This document shows positions 53,343-62,725 of a stretch of DNA of 64,000 nt, one piece after another. This DNA is from Gordonia pseudamarae (GTDB taxonomy: Bacteria > Actinomycetota > Actinomycetes > Mycobacteriales > Mycobacteriaceae), in contig NZ_CP045809.1 of the NCBI RefSeq assembly GCF_025273675.1, positions 2,232,001 to 2,296,000 on the forward strand. Direction: 5' to 3'. Made by a program: the position numbers and the translations under genes. Position 1 is the stretch's first letter, and every line of letters starts with the position of its first letter. Below the pieces are notes generated by a model. It was not told the origin of the DNA, did not search any database, and saw nothing but the letters and a program-made list of their open reading frames with translations.

Positions 53343-54318
53343 ACCGTCATGGAAACTGAATCCGGACACATTGGAGAAATACTTTCGGAGCGGGACCGTT
53401 ACGACCCACACTGTGAGCGAGACCCCCGAGATCATCATCAGGATCGACGGTCCCGGGCAAAAGATCTCACTGCTGACTCCGCACACCGGCATGGTTCAGG
53501 ACACTGCCGCACTAAAGCGAGTAAGCACCGGTGTCGAGACTCGAAACGGGTGTGACTGGGGTCGGTTCACCGTTGACGCGCGCAATATGCACGCCGAGGC
53601 ATACGGACTGATGCTGTCCATCGTCCAGGCGATGCACGGTGGCGCGACCTTCGCCGCCGCAACGTCGGCTGCGATGACCAACATGAAAGCGATCCTCGCC
53701 GCCAAGCCTCGACTGTCGACGGAGAAGCAGATAGGGCTGGTCGGTGAACTTCTGGTGTTCAGCGCCATGCTGGACACTTTCGACGAGGACACCATCATTG
53801 ACTGGTGGTTGGGCCCGCTGGCCGAAGATCGTGACTATGCGTTTCCCGCCTTCGACGCCGAAGTGAAAACCACTTTGGGTGAGACCCGAGTCCACGTCAT
53901 CAACGGCGCAAGTCAACTCGAACCGAGCCCCGGTCGGCCGTTGTGGCTGGTATCGATCCAGGTCATTCGTGCCGGAGGCGATCCGAACGGGTTCACCCTC
54001 CCCGGCCTGATACAGGACATCCGCGACCGCCTGACCGCAACACGCGAACGGTACGCGACATACCTGGCCTCAGTGGGCTGGGAAGACGACGACGCCGCAA
54101 TCTATCCGACCGCGTACGTCCTCCGTACCACCCCGGCAGCATACCTCGTCGACGACGATTTCCCTGCGGTGACGCCCGGCCGCCTGCATTCGGTCGTTCC
54201 GCACAGCGACCTTGTCAGTGCCGTGACGTACCGTGTTGACGTCTCCTCGCGTATGCCCGGAGACCCGGGGGAACCGCTCACCGGATTCATCAGTGCAACA
54301 CCTACGCAGGAGGCGTGA
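53335..54318 (+). CDS. DUF4420 PD-(D/E)XK nuclease
   Basis: A 327-residue protein. The nuclease core has the helix Glu in QIGLVGELLVFSAML, then WWLGPLAEDRDYAFPAFDAEVKTT, with the Asp and the ExK pair, and VHVINGASQLEP afterwards. This is the PD-(D/E)XK protein of the MORC/Z1 restriction-like systems and the probable DNA-cutting subunit. It overlaps the GHKL ATPase gene by 8 bases, and the Z1 gene starts 2 bases after its stop. Confidence 0.88.
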   Translation: MSEPSWKLNPDTLEKYFRSGTVTTHTVSETPEIIIRIDGPGQKISLLTPHTGMVQDTAALKRVSTGVETRNGCDWGRFTVDARNMHAEAYGLMLSIVQAMHGGATFAAATSAAMTNMKAILAAKPRLSTEKQIGLVGELLVFSAMLDTFDEDTIIDWWLGPLAEDRDYAFPAFDAEVKTTLGETRVHVINGASQLEPSPGRPLWLVSIQVIRAGGDPNGFTLPGLIQDIRDRLTATRERYATYLASVGWEDDDAAIYPTAYVLRTTPAAYLVDDDFPAVTPGRLHSVVPHSDLVSAVTYRVDVSSRMPGDPGEPLTGFISATPTQEA

Positions 54319-54319
54319 C

Positions 54320-56599
54320 GTGACCGATCCGTACACCGATGCAATCGTGAGTGTCGTCCGCGGTATGAGCAAGAGCGAACCCAAGCCGATGCTCAAGCGA
54401 GTACGGTTCGAACTGGACGACGCGGGCGTGGGCGACGATTTCTCGGAGACTGATCTCGTCGATGCGATCACCTCCGCGGATTCCAACAGCCCGGCCCGTT
54501 TCGAGTTCCACATCCAGCTGTCCAAGTGGGATGCGGTGTCTGACGCCGCTTGGGCGCCCGGCGCGCCAGAGCACTCGGTGGAGCGGCGGAGCAATGCCCT
54601 TACTGCACTTGGGTTTTCAGACCGCGCTCAGGAGCGGATAAACCACGCTTTCCAAGTGAGCCTGTCGGGGGCCACAGTAATCTCCGACAAACCGGCGGAC
54701 TGGGACCCCTGGTACCACACGGAGGGAGTCCGTTCCTTCTATTGGGACGGATACCGGGGCGTCCTGGAATCGAAGGGGTGGGATGCCACGGCGATCGGCG
54801 AATTGAGCCGCGCCACCGACGAGGTGGTCAAACGGCTCGCGAATCCCGAACGGGACGAGCCCTACCAGTCGAAAGGTCTCGTGGTCGGGCACGTTCAGTC
54901 CGGAAAGACCGCGAACTTCACCGGTGTCATCGCGAAGGCGATAGACGCCGGCTATAAGCTCATCATCGTTCTCACCGGGACGATCGAGTTGCTGCGCAGT
55001 CAGACCCAGCGGCGCCTTGACATGGAACTCGTGGGGGAGGAGAACATTCTCGGCGGCGTGCCCCGAGATGACGATGAGCTGACCGCGACCGTCGACTACA
55101 TAGGTAGCGGTGACATCGATTGGTTGGACGGAAAGTTCGTCTCCTACGGAAAGGACCCCAGGGAACTCGGGTTCCCCGGAATCCGCCGGTTGACGGGAGC
55201 CAGCGACGACTACAAACTTCTCAAGGCCGGTCTGGGCTTCCTTGATTTCCGTCAGACCGACCACCTCGTTGATCCGGCCCGTCCGCTGTACGATCCGCTC
55301 AACCTCTACCGGCCGGACATTCGTATCGCCGTCGTCAAGAAGAATTCGACAGTTCTGAAGAAGCTCGTCAGTGACTTGAAGTCCACAAAAACGGATCTCG
55401 GTGAGATCCCTACGCTCATTATCGATGATGAAGCCGATCAGGCATCGATCAATACCACCAGACCGAAGAAACCGAAAGACAAAGAGTCCAAGGAGGCAAG
55501 AGAGCGCACCGCAATCAATGGTTGGATTTCAGAGCTACTGATCCGACTGAAGCGCGCACAATATATCGGCTACACAGCAACTCCTTTTGCGAACGTCTTT
55601 GTTGACCCTGAGGACTCGGAAGACCTGTTTCCGAAGGACTTCATCGTCAGCCTCGATCCACCGCCGGGCTATATGGGCGGAAAATCGTTTCACGATCTCG
55701 ACGACGAAGTCCCGGACGTCGACGACACAGCCGACGAGGAACGGACCGTCGCAAACTCCAACGAGAAGGCATTCGTGCGCTCCCTGGTGGCCGACCCGGA
55801 TGATATGGACGCGCGGGACAAGGAAATGCTCCAGGCTCTCGACGCGTACGTCCTAGCCGGGGCAGTCAAGCTACACCGATCCTCGGTCCTCGGACAGCCG
55901 AAACTCTTCCGCCACCACACGATGCTCGTCCACGAGTCGGTCAACACGGCCGAGCACGCGGCGCTGGCCAACGACATCCGCAAAGTGTGGGCGTCGGCAG
56001 GCTACGACCTGCCGATGGGTCTCAAGCGACTCCAGGACTTGTGGAACGCAGACTTCCGACAGGTGACCGAGGCTCGTGCTCCGGAGGCCCCCGCGATCGC
56101 CGCCTTCGCCGACCTGATCACCCACATCGGGCACGCGGTGGACAAGATCCAGGAGGGAGTGAACCCCGTCGTCATCGTCAACGGGGTGGCGGAGAAGGAC
56201 TACCTGCAGGACGACATCAACTTTCAGGCCGGGGATGTGTGGAAGATCCTGGTCGGCGGTGCCAAGCTTTCTCGGGGCTTCACGGTCGAAGGCCTGACGG
56301 TGTCCTACTACACACGCAGGACGATGGCAGCCGACACACTCATGCAGATGGGACGCTGGTTCGGATATCGGGCAGGTTATCGTGACCTGGTACGACTGTA
56401 TATCGGCCGCAACGTACCCGGCCCGAGAAATACCGTTGTCGACCTGTATCGGTCGTTCCAGGCGGTAGTGCGCGACGAAGAGGATTTTCGTGAGGAACTC
56501 CGCCGCTTTCAGGGGTTCCCTGCGTGTCAGGGTGAGTTGAGTCCAGCGGTTCAGAGCAAACCCGCCTGCAGGGCGAGATACGGATCAACCCCACGATGA
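54320..56599 (+). pseudogene. Z1-domain helicase, 5' part, split by IS3 copy 2
   Basis: From GTG 54320 (AGGAGG at 54308-54313) the frame codes for 732 residues of a Z1 SF2 helicase up to the IS junction at 56517, then 26 codons read into the IS. Motifs: Walker A LVVGHVQSGKTANFTG (about 187), Walker B LIIDDEADQASINT (about 365), YIGYTATPFANVF (about 414), GGAKLSRGFTVEGLTVSYY and MQMGRWFGYRAGY (about 674). The helicase core is thus present, but the C-terminal 295 residues are cut off. The undisturbed gene would code for 1028 residues. Confidence 0.92.
56515..56517. repeat. Target site duplication GTT (left)
   Basis: GTT precedes the IS at 56515-56517 and recurs directly after it at 58069-58071; removing the IS and one GTT restores the Z1 frame as FQGFNDDG. 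Confidence 0.85.
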
Positions 56600-57030
56600 C
56601 AATTTCCAGCCTGGCCGTGGCCGGGGACAATGCCTGCATGGATTCCTCGCATCCGCGTTCTGACGGTCCGCGCCGACGCCGCACGTTCACCCCGGCGGAC
56701 AAACTCGCCCACCTGGCCGCATATGAACAGGCCTGTGAGCGCGGCGAGGGCGGCGCCTACCTGCGTACCGAGGGCCTGTACTCGTCGCTGATCAGCGAAT
56801 GGCGCAAACAACGCGACGCCGGTGTCCTCGACGGCAAACCCGCTGGGGTGAAGATCGGCAAGCTCACCGCCGAGCAGGTCGAGATCGCCCGACTCAAACG
56901 CGAACTCGACAGGACCGGCAAGCGGTTGGCCACCACCGAGGCGGCTCTGGAGATCATGGGAAAAGCGCACGCGCTCTTGGAACAGATCTCCGAGAGCGCG
57001 GACACCGACGAGCCGCGCAAGAAGCACTGA
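56596..57030 (+). CDS. IS3-family transposase OrfA (copy 2)
   Basis: 144 residues, the same protein as OrfA of copy 1: N-terminal HTH and C-terminal leucine-zipper-like helix. The stop overlaps the orfB ATG. Confidence 0.93.
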   Translation: MTISSLAVAGDNACMDSSHPRSDGPRRRRTFTPADKLAHLAAYEQACERGEGGAYLRTEGLYSSLISEWRKQRDAGVLDGKPAGVKIGKLTAEQVEIARLKRELDRTGKRLATTEAALEIMGKAHALLEQISESADTDEPRKKH

Positions 57031-58034
57031 TGGCCACCCATCACGACCTGACCGAGGCCGGCGTGAGCACCCGGGCAGCCACCTCGCTGACGGCGGTGAC
57101 GCGATCTACCGCCGCCCGCAGCAGGGCGCGCAGGCAGTGGCCGGCACCGGCCGCGAGGAAGGTGCCCGTGAACAAGCTCACCGACGCCGAACGCGCCCGC
57201 GTGTTGACGATGTTGAACTGTGACCGGTTCGTCGACCAGGCCCCGCTCGAGGTGTATGCGCAGCTGCTCGACGAGGGCATCTACCTGTGTTCGGTATCGA
57301 CGATGTACCGGATCCTGCGGGAGAACAAACAGGTCACCGAGCGGCGCCGGCAGGCCCGACACCCCACCCGCACCTGCCCGGAGCTGGTCGCGACCGGGCC
57401 CCGGCAGGTCTATACCTGGGACATCACGAAGCTGCCCGGGCCGGTCAAGGGCGTCTACTACGACGCCTACGTGATGGTCGACATCTACTCCCGCTACATT
57501 GTCGGCGCCCACGTACAAACCCGCGAATCAGCAGTACTCGCAGTGGAATTCATGACCGACGTCTTCAGGGTTCATGGCACACCAACGGTGGTGCACGCCG
57601 ACCGGGGAACATCGATGACCAGCAAACCGGTCGCAGCGCTGCTCGCGGACCTCGAGGTGACCCGGTCACATTCGCGACCGAAGGTGTCCAACGACAACCC
57701 GTACTCCGAATCACTGTTCAAGACCCTCAAGTACGGGCCCACGTTCCCGCAAAGGTTCGGATCCATCCACCACGCCCGGGACTTCCTCGACACGTTCGTG
57801 ACCTGGTACAACCACGAACACCGGCACACCGGCATCGGCCTGCACACCCCGGCCGACGTCCACTTCGGCCTCGCCACCGACAAAGCAACGCAGCGAACTG
57901 GTGTGCTGACCGCGGCCCGTTTGGCCCACCCCGAACGATTCACGCCCGCAGACCCGACACCGAAGATCCTGAACCTGCCGGCCAGCGCCTGGATCAACAA
58001 GCCCGACACCACGACCGATCACGCCGCCGCGTAA
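57030..58034 (+). CDS. IS3-family transposase OrfB (copy 2)
   Basis: 334 residues, the same protein as OrfB of copy 1, with intact DDE residues (WDITK, HADRGT, SESLF). A longer frame beginning inside orfA in the same phase exists, but ATG 57030 overlapping the orfA stop is the natural start; -1 frameshifting to OrfAB is also possible. Confidence 0.93.
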   Translation: MATHHDLTEAGVSTRAATSLTAVTRSTAARSRARRQWPAPAARKVPVNKLTDAERARVLTMLNCDRFVDQAPLEVYAQLLDEGIYLCSVSTMYRILRENKQVTERRRQARHPTRTCPELVATGPRQVYTWDITKLPGPVKGVYYDAYVMVDIYSRYIVGAHVQTRESAVLAVEFMTDVFRVHGTPTVVHADRGTSMTSKPVAALLADLEVTRSHSRPKVSNDNPYSESLFKTLKYGPTFPQRFGSIHHARDFLDTFVTWYNHEHRHTGIGLHTPADVHFGLATDKATQRTGVLTAARLAHPERFTPADPTPKILNLPASAWINKPDTTTDHAAA

Positions 58035-58068
58035 CACCCACTGGACTCAATCACCTTGACAAGTTCCG

Positions 58069-58960
58069 GTTCAACGATGACGGCAGACCCCGCGTGCGGC
58101 CAATGGATGTTCCGCCGTTGGTGTATCAAAGCCTGCCGTACCTCAAGCCGACGAGCGGCACCAAAATGTACAATGCGGAACTCACCGAGCAGGGGGAGGG
58201 TGGCAAGGTCGTCGACTTCAACCAGCAGGGTGAACACGACGACCAGGTCAATTCGCATCACTTCGAAGCTGTGCAGGATCTGCTTGATGCCGCAAATGCC
58301 GACGGAGAGTTCTTCTATATCAATCCTGCTGGTGCGCCGAGGCCGTGGTACGCGCGATACGGGATAGTTGATGCCGAATCGCTGATCGACGTTGTCGGTA
58401 AGTTCAGGTGGGCGAACAACTTCAGGTTCGATCCCTACGTTGCGTTCATGCGTAAGGCGATCAAGGAGGGAACGCTCAAGGATTGGGTGGTCATCGTGCC
58501 TCAGATTGCCTCGCTCCCGACGAGAACGGTCTGCGGACGTGAGCTGAAGGTCATGCGTCGATTTCGCCGCGACGATCGGCCCTGGCAGTTCTCGGGTTCA
58601 TCGACTCGTCAGCGTGATGCGTTGTATGCACTTTCCAATGGAATCGACGCCGAGACGATCGACGTCGACGGCGCGATCGCTGCAGCCCTCGAACTGCCCG
58701 AGTACGCACACATCAAGGGCCTCAGGGCCGCGACACGCGGCGCATTCCTGTTGACCTTTGCCGGTGACAGCACATCGGCACGATTCCACGACGCGAAGGG
58801 CGTGACCGACCCGAAACTGTTGCCCGACGTAACCGACCCGAAGCACATTGCGACGCTGTTCTCGTGCGCACTGCCGTTGGCGTCGGCGCCGGCAGGCCGA
58901 ATCGCATTCAAGGTTCGCCGAAAAGATCTCCCCGACGATCCGATAGTGACGGACTTGTAG
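58069..58960 (+). pseudogene. Z1-domain helicase, 3' part after the IS
   Basis: 295 codons that continue the Z1 protein: PRVRPMDVPPLVYQSLPYLKPTSGTKMYNAEL (the conserved region after the helicase core in Z1 proteins), then FRWANNFRFDPYVAFMRKAIKEG and a C-terminal alpha/beta region ending in RKDLPDDPIVTDL. No start codon with a ribosome site precedes it, so it is probably untranslated. In related systems an AIPR gene may follow; none is present here before the right-end IS remnants. Confidence 0.92.
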
Positions 58961-59044
58961 GTCGGAACATGACATCTCACGATAGAGCCCCGTGGAGTGG
59001 TGGACTTCGGATCAACTGTAGTAATCAACGAGTCATGATGAATG

Positions 59045-60137
59045 CTAGCTGATTTCGAGCATCTGCACCTTCTTGTGGGTGGGTGTGGTGGCGTGTTCCT
59101 TTGCGGCGATCACCGCCCGGAGTTCGGTCATGCTGACATCGGAGACGTAGCGGCGGGTGACCTGCCACTCGTCGTGCTGCTCGATCGCCACCGCCGTCGC
59201 CACACGGAGGAACGCCACCGGATTCGGGAAAATCTCCACGACGTCGGCTCGGCGCTTGATCTCCTTGTTCAACCGCTCGATCGGATTGTTCGACCAGATC
59301 TTCTGCCAGTGCGCCCGCGGGAACGCGGTGAACGCGAGCACGTCGTGCTTGGCCGATTCCATCATCGACGCCACCTTCGGGCCCGAGGCAGACAAGGGTA
59401 TCCACGACCTGATCCCACTGTGCGGTCACCTCGACCGGATCGGTGTGTGCAAAGATCGTCTTCACCGGCGGCACATGCTTCGAGGCGACCGCACCCTGCA
59501 AGTTTCGCATGAAATACACCCTGCGCCGCTGCCACGAAGCACCGGTGAATTGTTGTGTCACAGCAGCTTTCAAATCTGAATGGGCATCGGAGATGGTCAG
59601 GTGCACTCCCGACAGGCCCCGAACCTTGAGGCTGGCGAGGAACTCGCGCCAGAACTCGAACGACTCCGAGTCGCCCACCGCCGTACCCAACACCTCGCCG
59701 GTGCCCTCGATCGACACTCCGGTCGCCACGACAAGGGCCCGGGAGAGGACATGTGCTCCCAACCGGACTTTGCAGTAGGTGGCATCGAAGTAGACGTACG
59801 GGAAGGTGGTGTGCGTCAGGCACCGTTCCCGGAATCGGGCGACCTCGTCATCGAGGCCGGCGCAGATCCGGGAGACCTCCGACTTCGAGATTCCCGACGT
59901 CACGCCCAGTGCGGCGACGAGGTCGTCGATACTACGAGTGGACACCCCGTGCACGTAGGACTTCATGATCACGGCGTGCAATGCCTTGTCGATCCGCCGG
60001 CGGTGCTCGAGCAGCGATGGGAAGAACGATCCGGACCGCAGCGTGGGGATCTTGAGTTCGACATTCCCGGACGTGGTCGAGATCGTCTTGCTGCGGTGCC
60101 CGTTGCGGTGGGTGGTCCGGTTCTCGGTGCGTTCCTA
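59045..60137 (-). pseudogene. IS256-family transposase, N-terminally truncated and frameshifted
   Basis: Mutator-type transposase remnant, different from the one at 34.8 kb. It begins inside the protein near 60137 (ERTENRTTHRNGHRSK), continues SGSFFPSLLEHRRRIDKALH, PYVYFDATYCKVRLG (first Asp), HLTISDAHSDLKAAV (second Asp), then shifts frame near 59395-59410 and ends WSNNPIERLNKEIKRRADVVEIF...KVQMLEIS at 59045. The first 60-70 residues are lost where the IS481 element begins. Confidence 0.88.
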
Positions 60138-60242
60138 GTTGTAGCTCCCAGGGAGGTTGTGAACGGCGTGGCGGCTGTGAACGGGTGAGGGCCTCCGGTA
60201 TCGGTGTGGTTACCACACACACGCCGAGCACCGAGAGGCCCT

Positions 60243-61226
60243 CATGACCCACCGTAATGCTTTCCTGACCGAACGTGGACGCCTGAGTCTGGCTCGGCGC
60301 GTCGTCGAGGACCACCCCTACGTGTCAGGGTGAGTTGAGCAGCTGAACGGTTCAACTGTTCACAGGCCACAGCGAAGAAGTGGGCTGACCGCTACCGTGA
60401 GCACGGCGCAGCCGGTATGTCCGATGTGTCCAGCCGCCCACACCGCTCACCTCACCGGCTACCACAGCGCCGGGAACGACGGATCATCAAGCTACGCTTC
60501 CTGCGTCACTGGGGCGCAGCACGCATCGCCGCGCACCTGAAGCTCGCCCAATCCACCGTCGAGGCGGTGCTGCGCCGGTACCGGATGCCGCTGCTGCGTC
60601 ATCTCGATCAGGCCACCGGATTGCCCGTACGTGCACCGAAACCGCGCCGGTACGAGCACGATGCCCCCGGTGACTTGATCCACGTCGATATCAAGAAGCT
60701 CGGCCGTATCCCCGACGGCGGCGGCCACCGCGTGCTGGGCCGCGCCGAGGGCGCCAGGGGTAAGAAGCAGCAGCGGCCAGGGTATGCGTACCTGCATCAC
60801 GCCGTCGACGATCACACCCGACTGGCGTATTCGGAGATCCTCACCGACGAACGCGAGGAGACCGCGGCCGGGTTCTGGACCCGGGCCAACACTTTCTTCA
60901 CCGCGTATGGAATCACGTGAAACGAGTCCTCACCGACAACGGGTCCTGTTATCGATCAAAGGTTTTCGCGCAATCGCTCGGTGACCACATCAAACACACA
61001 AGGACCCGACCGTACCGGCCGCAAACCAACGGGAAAGTCGAACGCTTCAACCGCACTCTGGCCGGCGAGTGGCTATGCGCGTGCCTACACCTCCGAGAAC
61101 GCCCGCGCAGCCACCTACCACGACTGGCTCCACAACTACAATCACCACCGAGCCCACACCGGCATCGGCGGACTCACCCCCATCGAACGCCTACGCGTTC
61201 ACAACCTCACGGGGAAGTACACCTAG
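60243..61226 (+). pseudogene. IS481-family transposase, broken by several lesions
   Basis: The N-terminus (MTHRNAFLTERGRLSLARRVVEDH) is cut after about 24 codons by a 24-bp fragment identical but for one base to the left end of the IS3 element (60316-60339) and some further bases. The protein continues ATAKKWADRYREHGAAGM, DLIHVDIKKLGRIPDGGGHR (first Asp), then a frameshift near 60920 (ITV-KRVLTDNGSCYRS, second Asp), another near 61070, and ends HRAHTGIGGLTPIERL...GKYT at 61226. Clearly inactive. Confidence 0.88.
60316..60339 (+). repeat. Solitary IS3-family left end (24 bp)
   Basis: 24 bases matching the left end of the 1,551-bp IS3 element at 23 positions (CCCTACGTGTCAGGGTGAGT instead of CCCTGCG...), lying inside the IS481 transposase gene. 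It is followed by unrelated bases, so it looks like a scar of an excised or deleted IS. Confidence 0.7.
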
Positions 61227-61287
61227 TAGAGTCAGATTTCTGGAGGTATTTGCCGAGGTGTCGGCGGGTGCGGTATTTACCCGTTCG

Positions 61288-61313
61288 GCTGGTTCAATCC
61301 CAGCCGGGACCAC
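61288..61313. repeat. Right attachment site (attR)
   Basis: Copy of the last 26 bases of the tRNA-Val(CAC) region (25/26 identical), followed by CA. The bases before it do not form a tRNA 5' half, so it is a tRNA fragment left by site-specific integration. Confidence 0.85.
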
Positions 61314-61354
61314 CAGGTCAGAGCGTTATTGCTGGCCAGCGTGCAAAATACGTG

Positions 61355-61385
61355 CAGTAGCGGCCCGATTCGGGCCGCTACTGCC
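61355..61385 (+). terminator. Hairpin after attR, probably the original tRNA-Val terminator
   Basis: GCAGTAGCGGCCCGA is followed by one T and its perfect complement, then CATTTTC. Before integration this would have stood about 55 bases after tRNA-Val(CAC), a usual place for its terminator. Confidence 0.7.
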
Positions 61386-61596
61386 ATTTTCGGCACCTTC
61401 GGAACAGACAACACCGCCGCCCCGTTCGATGGCCTCGACGTGGGGCGGCGGTGCTGGTTTCGGGTGAGTGGGCGGTGAACCTATCAGGCCGGGGCGCGCG
61501 CCGCGCGGGCCAGGTGCTCGGCGGCCGATCCTACTGTGATCAGCTGCTTGTCGACGTGTTCTGCCGGCGCGTAACGCCGCCGATGCGAGGGCTGGG

Positions 61597-62595
61597 CTAC
61601 CTCATGAGTGCGCGCCGCCGGACTGCGGACGGTGATGCTCCGCACCAGCGGACGCAGCTCCGTGCGAATGAACTCTGCTCGGCATAGCCGAGCTCACGGG
61701 CAATCACCGCCATCGGCAGTTCGGTCGTCTGTAGCAGCTCGATCGCCCGGGTGCGCCGTACCTCCGCAAGAACCTCCTCGAATCCGAGGCCTTCGTTGTG
61801 GAGTCGACGCTGCAGCGTCCGAGGGTGGACCAGCATCGCCGCGGCCACCGACGCGAGGTCCGCTTCGCCGAGAGGCAGCAGTTTGATCAAGATCTCGCGA
61901 ACCTGCCCGCTTGGTTTGTCATGGTGGACCTGGCTCGTCAGGTATTGCTCTGCGAGCAGATACGCCTGCTGGTCGCCACTGATCGGCCGATCCAGGTCGG
62001 CGGCAAGGAAGATGATCTCGTTGGCGTCGGCTTCGAATTCGATCGGGCATGTGAAGTGCCGGCCATAGGTCGCATCTGAGGACAGCTGCTGATGTGTCAT
62101 TCGGATTCGTACAGGGGTGAACTCACCGCCGGTGATCCGTTCGAGCATGTCGAGTACGACAGCGGCCGTGAGTTCGGTCAGCTGGGCCGTTTGAGGCATT
62201 CGCCGGACCCGATACTTCCACGTGAAGGCCGACAGCTCCGCTGATTTTCCCCGTGCCGAGGCCACTACTGCCGGAGTGTAGGTGTACAGGTACCGGATGA
62301 GACCGGTGAGTGCCTCGTCGAGAGTCCGCGCGTTGCGAATCAGCACCGACACGGGGCCGAACATCGCGAAGTCCTGGTAGCGGGACAACTGCAACCCGAA
62401 GTCCGCGATGCCGAGAGTCGTTGCCGCGGTGTTCATCAACTGCGCCAGCTTCGAGTACGGCACGAACGCGCCGAACGCAGGCTCGATCGATCTGTCGAAC
62501 CCGACCAACGCGAACATCTCGGCCGGATCCCCACCGGCATCGATGATGAGCTCAGAGATGTGTGTGAGCGACGTCGCCCGAATCAGATCCGACAT
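61597..62595 (-). CDS. AraC-family transcriptional regulator
   Basis: A 332-residue regulator. The N-terminal arabinose-binding-like domain (PF12625 type) contains FGLQLSRYQDFAMFGPVSVLIRNARTL, and the C-terminal double HTH is at LASVAAAMLVHPRTLQRRLHNEG and PMAVIARELGYAEQSSFARSCVRW. Relatives such as the OruR/ArgR group control catabolic genes in response to a small ligand. It is divergent from the cupin gene with 130 bases between starts and probably controls it. ATG 62595 gives the usual family N-terminus. Confidence 0.9.
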   Translation of the reverse strand: MSDLIRATSLTHISELIIDAGGDPAEMFALVGFDRSIEPAFGAFVPYSKLAQLMNTAATTLGIADFGLQLSRYQDFAMFGPVSVLIRNARTLDEALTGLIRYLYTYTPAVVASARGKSAELSAFTWKYRVRRMPQTAQLTELTAAVVLDMLERITGGEFTPVRIRMTHQQLSSDATYGRHFTCPIEFEADANEIIFLAADLDRPISGDQQAYLLAEQYLTSQVHHDKPSGQVREILIKLLPLGEADLASVAAAMLVHPRTLQRRLHNEGLGFEEVLAEVRRTRAIELLQTTELPMAVIARELGYAEQSSFARSCVRWCGASPSAVRRRALMR

Positions 62596-62725
62596 GTCGT
62601 AAATTGTCAAAAATCCGTCGCGTTCTGTCAAGCAATGGGAATCACATGGCATCCATACTGGGATCTGTCACACAGTGACGCAGCCCATATCCCGCACTTG
62701 TGCCGCAGCCCGGAAAGGCCCAGCG

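Larger units (their letters stand above)
56518..58068 (+). mobile_element. IS3-family insertion sequence, copy 2 (1,551 bp), in the Z1 gene
   Basis: Same length and gene content as copy 1. The left end is CCCTGCGTGTCAGGGTGAGT, the right end (reversed) CGGAACTTGTCAAGGTGATT; these outer bases are shared by both copies, which sets the borders. It is flanked by a 3-bp GTT duplication, as expected for IS3-family insertion, and transcribed in the direction of the Z1 gene. Near-identity of both copies indicates recent transposition. Confidence 0.95.
27475..61313. mobile_element. tRNA-Val-borne genomic island carrying defence genes (about 33.8 kb)
   Basis: The island is bounded by a 26-bp direct repeat with one mismatch: the 3' end of tRNA-Val(CAC) at 27475-27500 and a copy at 61288-61313 that is not part of a full tRNA. 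It interrupts a core region and carries two cytosine methylase/Vsr pairs, nucleases, a Gabija-like pair, a DUF1156/DUF499/MORC/DUF4420/Z1 operon and several IS elements, with lower and uneven GC. An excisionase-like HTH gene lies near the left end. No integrase is visible, so the island is probably no longer mobile by itself. Confidence 0.85.
61227..61596. other. Right island border and start of the core
   Basis: No gene is seen. The stretch holds about 60 bases of island end, the attR repeat (61288-61313), a perfect 15-bp hairpin (61355-61385) and a second inverted repeat (CACCGCCGCCCC at 61413-61424 with GGGGCGGCGGTG at 61443-61454). Confidence 0.6.

Noticed and set aside
57287..58960. 557-codon frame running from the IS into the Z1 3' part
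   Set aside because: Its first part is a wrong-frame reading of orfB; only the end (from 58069) is real Z1 sequence, and there is no supported start.
41602..58960. Assignment of the large cluster to BREX, DISARM or Dnd
   Set aside because: No PglZ phosphatase, DrmA/DrmB/DrmC or DndB-E-like protein is seen; the components fit Gabija, DUF1156/DUF499 and MORC/Z1 families instead.
61240..61315. Possible complete tRNA gene at the right island border
   Set aside because: Only the T-arm and acceptor 3' strand are present; upstream bases cannot form the D-arm, anticodon arm or acceptor 5' strand.
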